This document shows, piece by piece, positions 11,528-21,580 of a stretch of 64,000 nucleotides of DNA. The stretch is from Orthonyx spaldingii (Eukaryota > Chordata > Aves > Passeriformes > Orthonychidae), in the NCBI GenBank assembly GCA_013397795.1, contig VZTJ01004192.1, positions 530,100 through 594,099 of the forward strand, written 5' to 3'. The position numbers and the translations under genes were made by a program. A model generated the notes under the pieces. It searched no databases. It had not been told where the DNA came from and saw nothing but the letters and a program-made list of their open reading frames with translations. How positions within the stretch are numbered: position 1 is the stretch's first letter; every line of letters begins with the position of its first letter.

Positions 11528-12115
11528 TGTGCTGGTTTTAGCTGGGCTAGAGTTAATTTTCTTCATAGGAGTTGTTATGGAGCCGTGTCTGGGATTTGTG
11601 CTGGAAACAGTGTCAATAATTCAGGAGTATTTTGGTCACTGCTGAGCAGCTCTTGCACAGTGTCAAGGCCTTTTCTGCCTCTTACCCCATCCCACCAGCA
11701 AGGAGGCTGGGGGAGCACAAGGAGCTGGGAGGGGAACACAGCCAGGACAGCTGATCTCAGATGACTCAAGGGATATTCTATCCCATACGGCATCATGCTC
11801 AGCATGTTGAGCTGGGGGAAGATGAAGGAAGTGGAAGACATTTTAGTGTCTCTTTTCTTCCCAAGTAACCACTGTGTGTGATGGAGCCCTGCTTACCTGG
11901 GTATGGCTGAACTTCTGCCCGCCCATGGGAAGCAGTGAATAAATTCCTTATTTTGCTCTGCTTGCCTGCACAGCTTTTGCTTTACCTATTAAACTGCCCT
12001 TATCTCAACCCATGAGTGTTCTCACTTTTACTCTGATTCTCTCCCCTATTCTCTTGTGGGGAGCGAGCGAGCAGCTCTGTGGGGCTTGGTTGCCAGCTGG
12101 GGTAAAACCATGACA
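11528..12115 (+). mobile_element. Solo LTR of an avian endogenous retrovirus (ERVL-like)
   Basis: This 588-base element begins TGTGCTGGTTTT and ends AAAACCATGACA, so it has TG...CA boundaries and imperfect terminal inverted repeats. Inside are polyadenylation signals AATAAA (11938-11943) and ATTAAA (11988-11993), which place it on the + strand. It closely resembles an LTR I know as abundant in neoavian genomes and usually classed as ERVL-like; I do not assert a Repbase name. The position where I expect a TATA box (about 11795) is degraded. There is no internal gag/pol sequence or second LTR nearby, so it is a solo LTR, presumably left by recombination between two LTRs. The flanks (ATCAG before, GTTGA after) show no intact target-site duplication, consistent with age. 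Confidence 0.88.
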
Positions 12116-14401
12116 GTTGAAAGCACAGGGCTGTTTTATTTGGCACAGCTACTGTGGAACCCTTCACCAGGGAAAAAATATTCAAAAGGAGCTTCCAGTT
12201 TTGAAACATTATTGGATGTACAGTGGTATATATCTGTTTTTCCAACAAAACGGTCATGTTCGTTATAGTTTTCCATACAACTCACAGGGATAAAAATTCA
12301 TTGAATGTGTGAACTGCACAGGTTTTTCAGGTGCTGACACACAACCACACACCTTGCTTTTCCCAGTATGAAGCTAAGAAAGAACATGAGTACCTGGAAA
12401 TGTATTATTTTAAACTTTCTTTTTCAGTAGTGAGCTGTGGTGATCTTTGAGGGCTAGGTGTGTGAGTTTTCCGAGTGACTTAGTCTTCCCCTGCAAAAGA
12501 AAGGGGAAGTCCACTTTTAAAGGAAAGGAGCATCTGAGTGCCTCTGCTGCAAAACTGTGTTTTGATCAATCCCCATCTGCCCCACTGCTTCCCTGCATTG
12601 TACAGCAGCTGTCTTTACATCAGGTTAGGTGTGATTAAGTGATTCCTCCTTCTAGAGGTAAACCCAAAACCTTTCCTTACAGGAATTGAGAGAAGATGTG
12701 AGCTCCATGCCTTAATGATATCCTGAGGTGCCAACTTAGGAGGCCTCCAGTGTTTGATATTCCAGCTGCTCACCTTCTCTGCTCTTTGGTTAAGGGGATT
12801 GTTTTTCCTATGAGTTGGACAGCTCTCAGGACTTTCTAATAACTTTTAATTATGCATATATTTTTTTCTCTTCTAGTGCACAGCTAATCCCACCAGATGC
12901 CAAATGCAGATTTGTGAGGCTGGGTGTAAAGTACAGGAATTCATGTGTCTGTGAGCCCTGCATATTTTGCCATGATGTTTGCCTGATCTTCAGGGATAAT
13001 TTCTCCTTGCAAGGTGATTTGTGTATGTGGTACACTGAGGAGGAATAAACCTGTAGCTTACCATCATATTTTAAGGGGCTCTTCCATACATCTGGAGCTG
13101 GATATAAGTTGTCTTTTTAGCACAGACTGCAAGCCCAGAGCCAAGGGTCAAAGACCAGCAAACATGATCCTTTTTGAGCATCCTAGATGGTGTCCCCAAG
13201 GCTGGCTTGGTGTTGAGTGTGGTGAAACTGCCCTGCCATGAAATCATCATCCTGGGATGGTGGTGGACAAAGAGGAAGGATAAGGGCAAGGAGAGGTGGG
13301 TTTATAACCATTTTACTGGTTGCACAAGGATGAGAGGTGTTCTTGGCTCTGGCTTGAACTCAGTAAGGTGCTCAGACAGGCCTTGTTTCATCTGGGTTCC
13401 TGCATGGGAGCTAGTTTATAATCCAGCCTTAAAAAACCCCCCAAACATTTAAAAATGGTCCTTTGTGGAGATGAAATTTACATATGAAAGCACAGCCTGC
13501 TGGAAAGGTAATGGTCCTATTATGTTCTTCTTAAGCTAGAAGTCAGACAGGAAAAGGAAGATGGAAAACTCACTGGACTGAAGTCTACTTGACATCTGCT
13601 CTTCTATAGAACTAACTTGGTCTAAGTAACTCCATATGTATCTGTTTCTGAGCTGAGTCTCATAATTTGTTTCTGAATTGGGAATGACATCTTGTTGTAA
13701 TGTTTAGGGTTTTTTTATGTAAGTGCTGCAGAGCTATAGCATTTCACCTAATTTTGAACTTTCAGTGGGTCTCGAAAATAAGACAAAAAATCCACCACAG
13801 ATAAATTTCTAGGGTGGCTGTTTAACAAAGGGAGGTGACATTCCTTACTAGCATTCTGTTGCTCCTAAAGCTAAGCTATTTTTTTAAATGAAAATAAAAG
13901 TTGCTTGCCACATATGCCAGGTATGCTGGTTGTGTTAGTGCACATTGTGAAAGCACCAGTGATGCTTCCATCCTGAGAGATGTGGTGGCCTTGGCAAAGG
14001 TGCATGGGAACAGGAGGTGTTTTATAGTCCCTTTTCCCTGCCTGGAAGTCACCCGTGCAGACTTGAGGACTTTGTACAGTTGTGTGGACTTCGAGGCTGA
14101 AGGTCCCAGATGTGCCAGCACTCTCAGTGGCGAAAAACTAATGCTAGGCAAATGCCACAAGGAAGGGCAAGTTCCTCCTTAGAGCTCAAGGGAACCCACT
14201 TTGGCAGATGTTACAAACCTATGAGAAGGGGATAGTGCCCATGCTGGAGGCAGCACAAGGTGTCCAGCTGCAGTGCACACTAATTATTCCACTTGGCAAC
14301 ATTTGTTGCTTTCTACTCCTGTTGAATTTTTGCCTAATTTTGCCTAACACGGCTAATTTGTGTTAGGGAGTAAGGGACTAATAACAGCCATACAGTTAAA
14401 C

Positions 14402-14420
14402 CTGTGTGTGTGTGTGTGTA
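14402..14420. repeat. (TG)n microsatellite
   Basis: About nine uninterrupted TG units, a short dinucleotide microsatellite likely to be length-polymorphic. Confidence 0.85.
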
Positions 14421-15212
14421 TGCAGTAATAAGGTTCAAAGGTTGCTGCGTAATTATGTTAAGTTTCCAGCCTCCTTGCTAATTTTCTGTTGATTGAGGGA
14501 GAAAGGAGGATCCTTTTGTGTCCTGACAAGTGTCTTCCCTTCCAGCAAAGCAGGGACTGATTGCTGGCTACTCCAGTTTTTCCTAGCCGGATGCCGACTC
14601 CATTTTCTTTAGTTTCTCCACTTCCATTTTCAGACTCATTATGTCAGGGATCCAGTGTATGTAAAGATGATCAATGTGTATCTACTGGTGCTATTGTAAC
14701 ATGGAGCAATTATTTAAATTAATCAAGAGGACATCATTCATGAACAGGATGGGATAAAATAATAGCAGGAGCAACACTTTGTATAATGCAGGTCTCTGGT
14801 CTCAGTATCGAGATTTCAGCTGCTGGCAAGACACTTCATCATCTGGGAAGACCTGCTGGGAGCCACAAATAAATCATGTTGTGAAATCCTGATGTTGCCT
14901 TGCAATGTTTGCACTTTGGTGTTCAGCTCTAGGTGCTGGTGTCACATCATGGCAAAACCAGTATCAGCATGTGCTGATGGAGGAGGATGAGCAGATAGTG
15001 TTGTGGTTACCTCCACTCTCTGGATGCAGTGAGAGATCATGAAGGCATGGATGGGGCTTTTCTTTCTCCTTCCTTTTTGAGTTTTCCCACCACCTTGCTA
15101 AGATGACTAAGTTCATAACACCACTAAGTTCTCATCTTACTTACATTTGAATGAAAAATGAAACAATGAAAAACCAATGAAAAATGTATTTCCTGTTTTT
15201 TCATATTGGTAT

Positions 15213-15248
15213 GATTTTGTTGTCCTTGTCTGTTCTTGTCAGGTAAGG
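15213..15248 (+). promoter_or_regulatory. Candidate recursive splice site (acceptor joined to donor)
   Basis: A pyrimidine-rich stretch (15213-15240, mostly T and C with some G) ends in CAG at 15240-15242 and is followed at once by GTAAGG. This gives the AG|GTAAG juxtaposition that defines recursive splice sites in long introns. A weak branch-point-like TTCAT lies about 40 bases upstream. Recursive sites let a long intron be removed in steps with regeneration of a donor. This is seen directly only as a motif; use in splicing is inferred and could be chance. Confidence 0.25.
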
Positions 15249-16714
15249 ATATAGTAAAGAAACAGTTTCTGTTTTTAAAGAGAGAAGAAGCTGTCTTTCC
15301 CTTATTAATTTGGCTTTGGCCAATGCTCTGAAATCTTCAAAGTGGTATGGAAATGTCCCTTAGTTTGCATGCTTGGATGAAGGCCAGATGAGGTTTTCTT
15401 GTGTGGGCTCGCTTTGTTTGTTTTCCTCAAAAACTTTGTGTTGATTCAGGCCAGTTGCTGCTTATACAGTCTTTGGATATAGTGTTTGTAGCTAATTTAA
15501 AATAGCTTCTAATTGAGGGCTGAATGTTGTGGACTTGAATTTTCCTGCACATTAGTCATGTAAGAGGTTGCCTGGAAAAGTAAAGGGTGAATCTGCTTGA
15601 AGAGGCTTGCAAATATCTGCTTCATTCAATGTGGAGATGCATTTGAAAAGTTATGTAGTGGTGACTCATAATATGGCGGAAATTAAAGTTTCTTTTAAAA
15701 GAAGTACAATGTCTTGTCACTTTATTTTACCGATACCTAATACCTTAGAGGTTATTATGCACATCTTATGTATGACATGTATATTATAATGTTATGATTA
15801 ACAGGACTGTTGCCTGCAGGTCCAGGCAGCAGAAGTAGTGAGTTCAGTTGTACAAGTGTGACAGGGTATAATCCCCTCATGCCCCATGATTTGTCTACTG
15901 AACTTCTTTCAGTCCCCATGCTGACCTTTATGGTTTAGTGTCTTTTCTCTTTGGACACCTCTAAGTATGTCACTAATTAAAAATGATATTTGAACATTCC
16001 AGTGGGAAGTTGCATGTATACAGCAACTTCACCAAAATCACAATGTACCAAAACCTGTGAATTTTGGAGATACCTTAGAAGTTGTTGCTGTTCCAGAAAT
16101 AATACCTGTTATACCTTGGATATGAAAGGAATAAAGATAAAAACTTTTTTTTAATTATTGCTTTATGCAGAGATAGTGGTTGGTGCTTGGATCCTGCTTG
16201 TGTATATTTTTATAATGACAAATGTGTAGCTTTTCCTTACAGCTAACCTTGGCTCCAAATTGCTTGAGTTTCTGCTGGCTGCTTTTTGAGGAGTATGGCA
16301 CTCTTGCAACTTTGCCTTTTTCTCTTCCTGAAATAACTAAATTAAATTACTTGAGCTGGTCAGGTATCTAGAAAAATATCCCAGTGAGAAGCCTGCCTTG
16401 CTGTCCTGGTATCTGCCCAGACACTGAGCTGGGCTGCACTGAGCGAGATGCTGCTGCAGCTGGGGAGCATCCACTGGGACACGTTTGGTGGTCGGTCAGC
16501 TGGTCAGTGCTGTAGGCAGTGAGTAAGTGTGGTGTGGTTAACAAGCTCATTAGCAAGCTTTTATTGCAATGCTGAAGTGTGGTGGACAGGAAGCGGGCAT
16601 TGTTCTGGCTTGTTTGAATAGCTAATTGGTATTTTTATAATTTTGTTCTTTCATTCTGCATCCCACTTTTGCCGTGGGATTAAGTGTGTCTGGCTTTTGT
16701 GGTCTTTTGATTTC

Positions 16715-16816
16715 AGGGGGTTTTTATGGGGGGGTGGGCTTTTGTGTGGGTTTGTTTGTTTGGGATTTTTCAGGGGTTTTTTGGGGTTTTTTTTTTTTGT
16801 TTTTGGTTTGTTTGTT
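16715..16816. repeat. G/T-only low-complexity tract
   Basis: About 100 bases composed almost entirely of G and T on the + strand, with runs of 7 G and 12 T and several TTTG units. The strong strand asymmetry could allow G-quadruplex-like folding, but the G runs are irregularly spaced. Probably expanded simple sequence. Confidence 0.75.
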
Positions 16817-18242
16817 AAAAGCAGAAAGATGAGGTAGGTTTTGTTTATCTGGTCCAATTGAGATGTCTATATGCAAGCTAATCCTTTAAACTGACCTTCT
16901 GTCTAATGGAAAGAGGCAGGCACTTTTGAGGCATGATTCCTTTCCTTCTCATGTAGACCTTTAAAATATGTCAGATGAATCGCATCCTAAAAAGCTTATT
17001 TCTCTTCACTGACTGTAAAAGGAGCCTAAGGTGCCAAACTCAGATAGAGACATTTACATTGCAGATACCTTAAGATGGAGGAGGTAAATCCCACCCCAGG
17101 AAATTACTCTCCTTGGCTTGCAGTGCATTTCCAATTTAAATGTGAATCTGTGTGATAAGCTGGTACCTGGCACAGCAAAGCTGATCCATCAGCAAGTGCA
17201 TGGTGAGGAATTGAAATGGCCCCTGATCTTCACAGAGCTTGTGCCCAGGAGGAGCTCTCACTTCAGTTGATGTAAGACATGTACCTTAAATATCTCAAAA
17301 ATAAATGCAAGCGTGGTGGCATATGAGTGATCCCTCCTGTTGGTTCCTGTGCAGTCCAGTATGTTGAGTGGGACTCTCATCATGGGTTTTTATACCTCCA
17401 TGACCTTTTTCCTCAAGAACATCGAGTAACCTGCAAACCTGAGCAAGTATACCTCTGCTCTCCCTTATTCTTTCAAGGACTGAAAACATAAGTCTGTGAA
17501 GATGCTGAAAAGGCAGATGCTGGGAGATGTGTCTGCCTTGACTTATGTGGGAAGGCATCCCTTGGGTGGGTGCCGTGGGATGCTGAGCCAGTTGGTGGGG
17601 AGAGGAGTTTCCCATATACAGCCCTAAGCTCCTGGTTCCCGGCAAATTAATGGTTTATGTAACAAAGCTATGTGCTGTGAATAAGGTATGTGCAGATCCT
17701 GCTAGTTTCTTCAAGACTTTAAAAAAAAAAAAGGGTTTTTTTCTACCCTTCTTTCTTGAGTCCCTGAGAACTGCAGTTTGGACAGATGTTCCAGTGCAAG
17801 TTTTGACTGCTTCTCTTCCACCCCCAAATCAACCCTCTTCATTTCCCATCTGTTTCTGTGGCTGTATGGGCAACCAAGCTGGGAAATGAAGCTCTAATTT
17901 TAAAATCTCTGTTGAATTTGTAGCTCTTGCTAGGCTGTTTTCACCTGGGATCAGTTTCCTGGCTGGTTTACAGTTAATTTTTGTGTAGCTGCCTAGTAGT
18001 AGCACAAGCTGTGGGACAGTGCAGAGCTACTCAAAATGTGTATGCTGTTTCTTCTGCAGTGCTGGAGTCTCTCTCAGCCTTCCTGTTTCCAGTCATAGGT
18101 CATGTGAAGGTCAGTCCCCAGTGTGTTGGCTGTCTCCTGTCCTAGGGAACACTGAGCATATATGTATATTACACAGGAGTATGTGTGAGTAGGAATGTGT
18201 ACATATACACTCATGCATGTGTACTTAATGCCTTCTTTTCCC

Positions 18243-18537
18243 CAGTCAAGACCAGTTGTTCTCCGGATACCCCACTCCCAGAGTTGGAAAGTGGTGACGG
18301 GGAGATGAGTGAAGCCCCCATAATCCATGAGGAAATGATTCGTGACCTGCTGTGCCAGTTAGACACTCGCAGGTCTATGGGCCCTGATGGGATCCACTGT
18401 GACGTGTTCCAGAGGTGTCTGGATCTGGCGCTGGGTGATGATTTAGTGGTTTAGGGGTTACAGTGGCAGTGCTGGGTGGATGGTTGGACTTGATGATCTT
18501 AAAGGCCTCTTCCAACCTTGATGATTCTATGATTCTC
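18243..18537 (+). mobile_element. CR1 fragment with large internal deletion, copy C
   Basis: The first part (about 18243-18415) translates on the + strand to the CR1 ORF2 region just before the reverse-transcriptase core, with PELESGDGE, EEMIRDLL and RRSMGPDGIH as landmarks. From about 18428 the sequence jumps to the CR1 3' UTR (TGGTTGGACTTGATGATCTTAAAGG) and ends in the terminal ATGATTCTATGATTCT repeats at about 18537. Most of the RT domain and the rest of ORF2 are missing, so this is an internal deletion rather than simple 5' truncation. The open frame at 18185-18454 is this remnant plus flank, not a host gene. Confidence 0.9.
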
Positions 18538-19743
18538 TATATGTGTTTATGTATGGCAACTTGCTTAGCAAGGCATGGTCTATTCTCTGTCGTCCTGCTG
18601 TTTCTAGTACACTCCAGTGAAAACTAACACAATCGACCCTCAGCATCATGCAAATTAATTTTAAAATTTGTACAGAACTTTGGAGAAAGAAAGGTGCTAG
18701 AGCAAACTGCATCTTGCATCTCAAAAGCAGAGTGATATATGCATGGCACATGCCTGAATCCATCAATATTGCAGATACGCAGCACTAAATTCACTCACCC
18801 TGTTCCTAATTACTTGGTGCTGGTTTCTTCTCCACACTGTTGGTTTTAATTTTTTAAGCAAGTGACTGAATCCTTGAACAGCCCTGACTTTTGAACTGGA
18901 TGGAGATGGGGATTTTTAGGAGTGTATTTTAGCAGTCTCTCACTGGTGGCTGAGTTTTTGGTATTTTTTTTAACAGCTGGTATAACTTCCGTGGTGCCAT
19001 CGGATGATTTTGCCCTCATTAGAGGACTAAGGGAAGATTTCTTTGTTCTTAAATCTTGATGTAAAATGGCATATGTTGCTTTTTCTAAATAAAGGAGAGC
19101 TGATCGAAGTATTTAAATACAAATAACAACTGTGATGGAGCATTTAAAACTTCTGTTGTTCTGAATAGGTTTTAAATGAACAATGAAAACAAAGCAGATG
19201 TTGCTGAGTGTTTGCTTCAGTGTCGCTTAAAAATAATTTGTGCTTTATGGTAATAATTGTCAGATCTAATTAAAAAATTGGAGGAAAGCAATATGGAGTT
19301 AGATTCAATGAATGATTTTGTATGACTTGTTACCTCAAAAAAAAAGAAAAGGGATAATATTGCTTGAAAGTTTTAGTTACTTCAGCTGGAAGAGAACAAT
19401 TCTGATTCAGGGGATTGAGAATGTTCTATTCAGGGTTACTTGGTAGCCCTTTATCTTGGTCCTTTTGCCTCGAGTCACTGATGATGAAGCATATTCATAC
19501 CTTCCATAGTCTTCTGAAGCTATGTGTGTGTTTCATTACAGTTTTTTACAATGTGTTTGTGTCTGTTTACAGCACAGTCCTGTTGTTTTGCTCCAGTTGC
19601 TGAGGATTTATCAGTGCATCAAACATCCTTACTAACTTTTAGGTCAGCACTGTACCCTATCTACAGTGGCCAAGCAGAGTGCTTTTGCACAGACTTCTTC
19701 CTGAAATTTTCTTGAGGTCACAAAGACATGTGCATTCATCTTG
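18538..19743. other. Unique non-coding DNA, no gene seen
   Basis: No recognisable gene or transposon. The only open frames are around 60-80 codons and unrecognised. The right edge leads into the AATAAA plus poly-A tract described next. Confidence 0.5.
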
Positions 19744-19831
19744 AATAAAATTAAGTAGCATTAAAAAAAAAAAAAAAAAAAAAAAACACTTGGAGANAAT
19801 AAAAAACAAAAAAAAAAAAAAAAAAAAAAAA
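19744..19831 (+). repeat. AATAAA followed by duplicated poly-A tracts with an N (probable assembly artefact)
   Basis: AATAAA (19744-19749) is followed 14 bases later by 24 As (19763-19786), then CACTTGGAGA, an N at 19797, AATAAAAAAC, another 24 As (19808-19831) and GACTTGGAG. Poly-A plus xACTTGGAG is thus present twice, on either side of the single N. The simplest reading is two contig ends that overlap in the homopolymer and were joined without being merged, so one copy is false. The AATAAA-to-A-tract spacing also resembles an mRNA 3' end on the + strand, but no transcript body is recognisable upstream. Confidence 0.6.
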
Positions 19832-20552
19832 GACTTGGAGCAGTTTGAAGGCTACAGATCTGTAAAGCTCCTAAGTATGAGTTCAGAATCTGTTACTCTC
19901 CCAGGCAACACTTGCTGACAGAGCCAGGGTTCAGGGGATTTAAACATGATACTTAATGGTATCTTAGTTGAATCTTATTTTCAGTGATTTTCCTAATATT
20001 TGCAAATTTGAACTCTGAACAAATCTTCTTTTTACTGGAGAAAGCTGGGTTTCTGGTTAGAGCTTGTCATACACCAGAGGCTCTGCTCAATGCAACTTAG
20101 CATCTGCCTCTGTAAGAATTGATTGAGCCTGAATGGCATTGAGGTGTTTCATTATGAGCAGCCTTTCCTGCTGAAGGACACGCTTGAATAGACAAGTCCA
20201 AGCACTGGCTCCTTTCCGAATACTATCTTGTATTTCTGTAAATCTGCTCATCTCTTGTTGTGAAAACCTTACATATTATTTTAATGTAGGCTTGTGTTCC
20301 CACTGCTTTTACAGCAGCTGTTAATATAAACTGTTCATGAAGCTGCTCAAGCTTCTGTAGTGTCATGTTAGGTGGGAGGTTTTTATTATTATGTCTTTAA
20401 AGATTGTCTTTTGCTAGTTCGTTTTTTAAAGCATGCAAATTTTTAAGCTCTATTAGTAAAAACGGGCCATGGGGATTGGTTGGCATAATGTATATGAAAG
20501 ACAGCGTAGCAAAGAAGCAGCTTGTTTACAGAACAATGAAAAGTTAGAGGAA

Positions 20553-20592
20553 GCACTTCAGTAGCTGTATCTGCACTTCAATAGTTGTATCT
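20553..20592. repeat. 20-base tandem duplication (two copies)
   Basis: GCACTTCAGTAGCTGTATCT (20553-20572) is followed immediately by a copy with two substitutions (20573-20592). Slippage-type local duplication. Confidence 0.85.
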
Positions 20593-21037
20593 TGGCAAGA
20601 TACCAGTTTTGATTTCTATATTGGTAAACTAGTATTTAGATAGCTTTTTCTACAGGTTGCTTTTTTAAAGCTGAAATTCTGACAATGTGCAGTGTCTAAG
20701 ATTCATCCTGCTTGAATACCTTGAATATTTTTAATATTTGGCCTTTATAGCCAAAACTACTGTTCTTGTGAATAGTGTTTAACAATGTTCAGGAATGGCA
20801 TGTATGCTTGCTCTTTTCTTGCAGTAATTTATTTTTTATATTTTTGCTCCTTTGTTTAAAAACAAAATCTTAAAAGGGGTATGATAATTACCAGTTATTA
20901 ACCTTCATTTGCCATTAGTCGTGTTGAAAGCTGGCATCAAAAATGCTATGAGTGTTAAGAAATGTTTTAATTAGGTCATTAGATCCTATGTGATTTAGTG
21001 ATAGCCCAGGGAGAAATGATAAGAGGAAGAGGTGTAA

Positions 21038-21580
21038 ATGGGCAGAGCCTTAATTCAACAAAGCGTTTATGCAGATGCACTAATAGGGCTTACAGCATTG
21101 GCTTTGCTGGGTTTGAACCTAAAACCAGATTTTCACCTCACATGGGGGGAACTCAACATCTTGGCAGAAGTCGCTGGTGCTGGGGACCTGGTGAAGTTGG
21201 TCAGTTTTGGCTCTGTGGGTACCATTTCTGTGTTAGTTGGAAGTGGAACATTTATTTCACTGGGTACATCTGCCTTAGAAGTTCGCTTTTACTGTGATTC
21301 CTTCTTTGGGAGTGTTGTTAATCTGTTTGGGGAAAAAAAGAAAAAAAAAAGAAAAAAGAAAAAAGGAGTTAGTATTAAATTAGTAAATTTTACCTCAAAC
21401 TGGAAAATGACATCTTGTTTCTCGTTTACTGCCTTGAGCTTCAATGGATGCTTTCACTGTGACAACATAAATGTGTGTATTTTTATCAATATAATTCTCT
21501 GTGCTTGGGGGGAAAAAATGTTTCCTAAAGGACCCATTGCCTGCCTGGATTTTTATGTCTTCCCAGTAAATGGCTTATAG
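21038..21580 (+). other. Longest open reading frame in the window (180 codons), probably chance
   Basis: Starts at an ATG and runs 180 codons to a TAG. The middle is rich in hydrophobic and glycine/serine residues. It then crosses the A-rich tract 21333-21364, which yields a lysine-rich stretch, and ends in unrelated AT-rich sequence. No domain or family is recognisable. In roughly 6,000 stop-delimited frames of a 64 kb window, about one of this length is expected by chance. I see no promoter or splice context. Reported only because it is the longest frame. Confidence 0.12.
21333..21364. repeat. A-rich low-complexity tract
   Basis: A run of As broken by four single Gs. Simple sequence. No transposon body or polyadenylation signal is seen just upstream. 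Confidence 0.85.

Larger units (their letters stand above)
12116..18242. other. Unique non-coding DNA, no gene seen
   Basis: About 6 kb with simple repeats at 14402-14420 and 16715-16816, and one site with recursive-splice architecture near 15243 (listed separately). Open frames are below about 120 codons and unrecognised. I did not identify further transposon copies. Confidence 0.5.

Noticed and set aside
11575..11841. 88-codon minus-strand frame
   Set aside because: Lies entirely inside the solo LTR on its antisense strand; incidental.
11523..12120. Target-site duplication for the solo LTR
   Set aside because: The five bases before (ATCAG) and after (GTTGA) do not match, and shifting the start to 11530 does not help. 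Not claimed.
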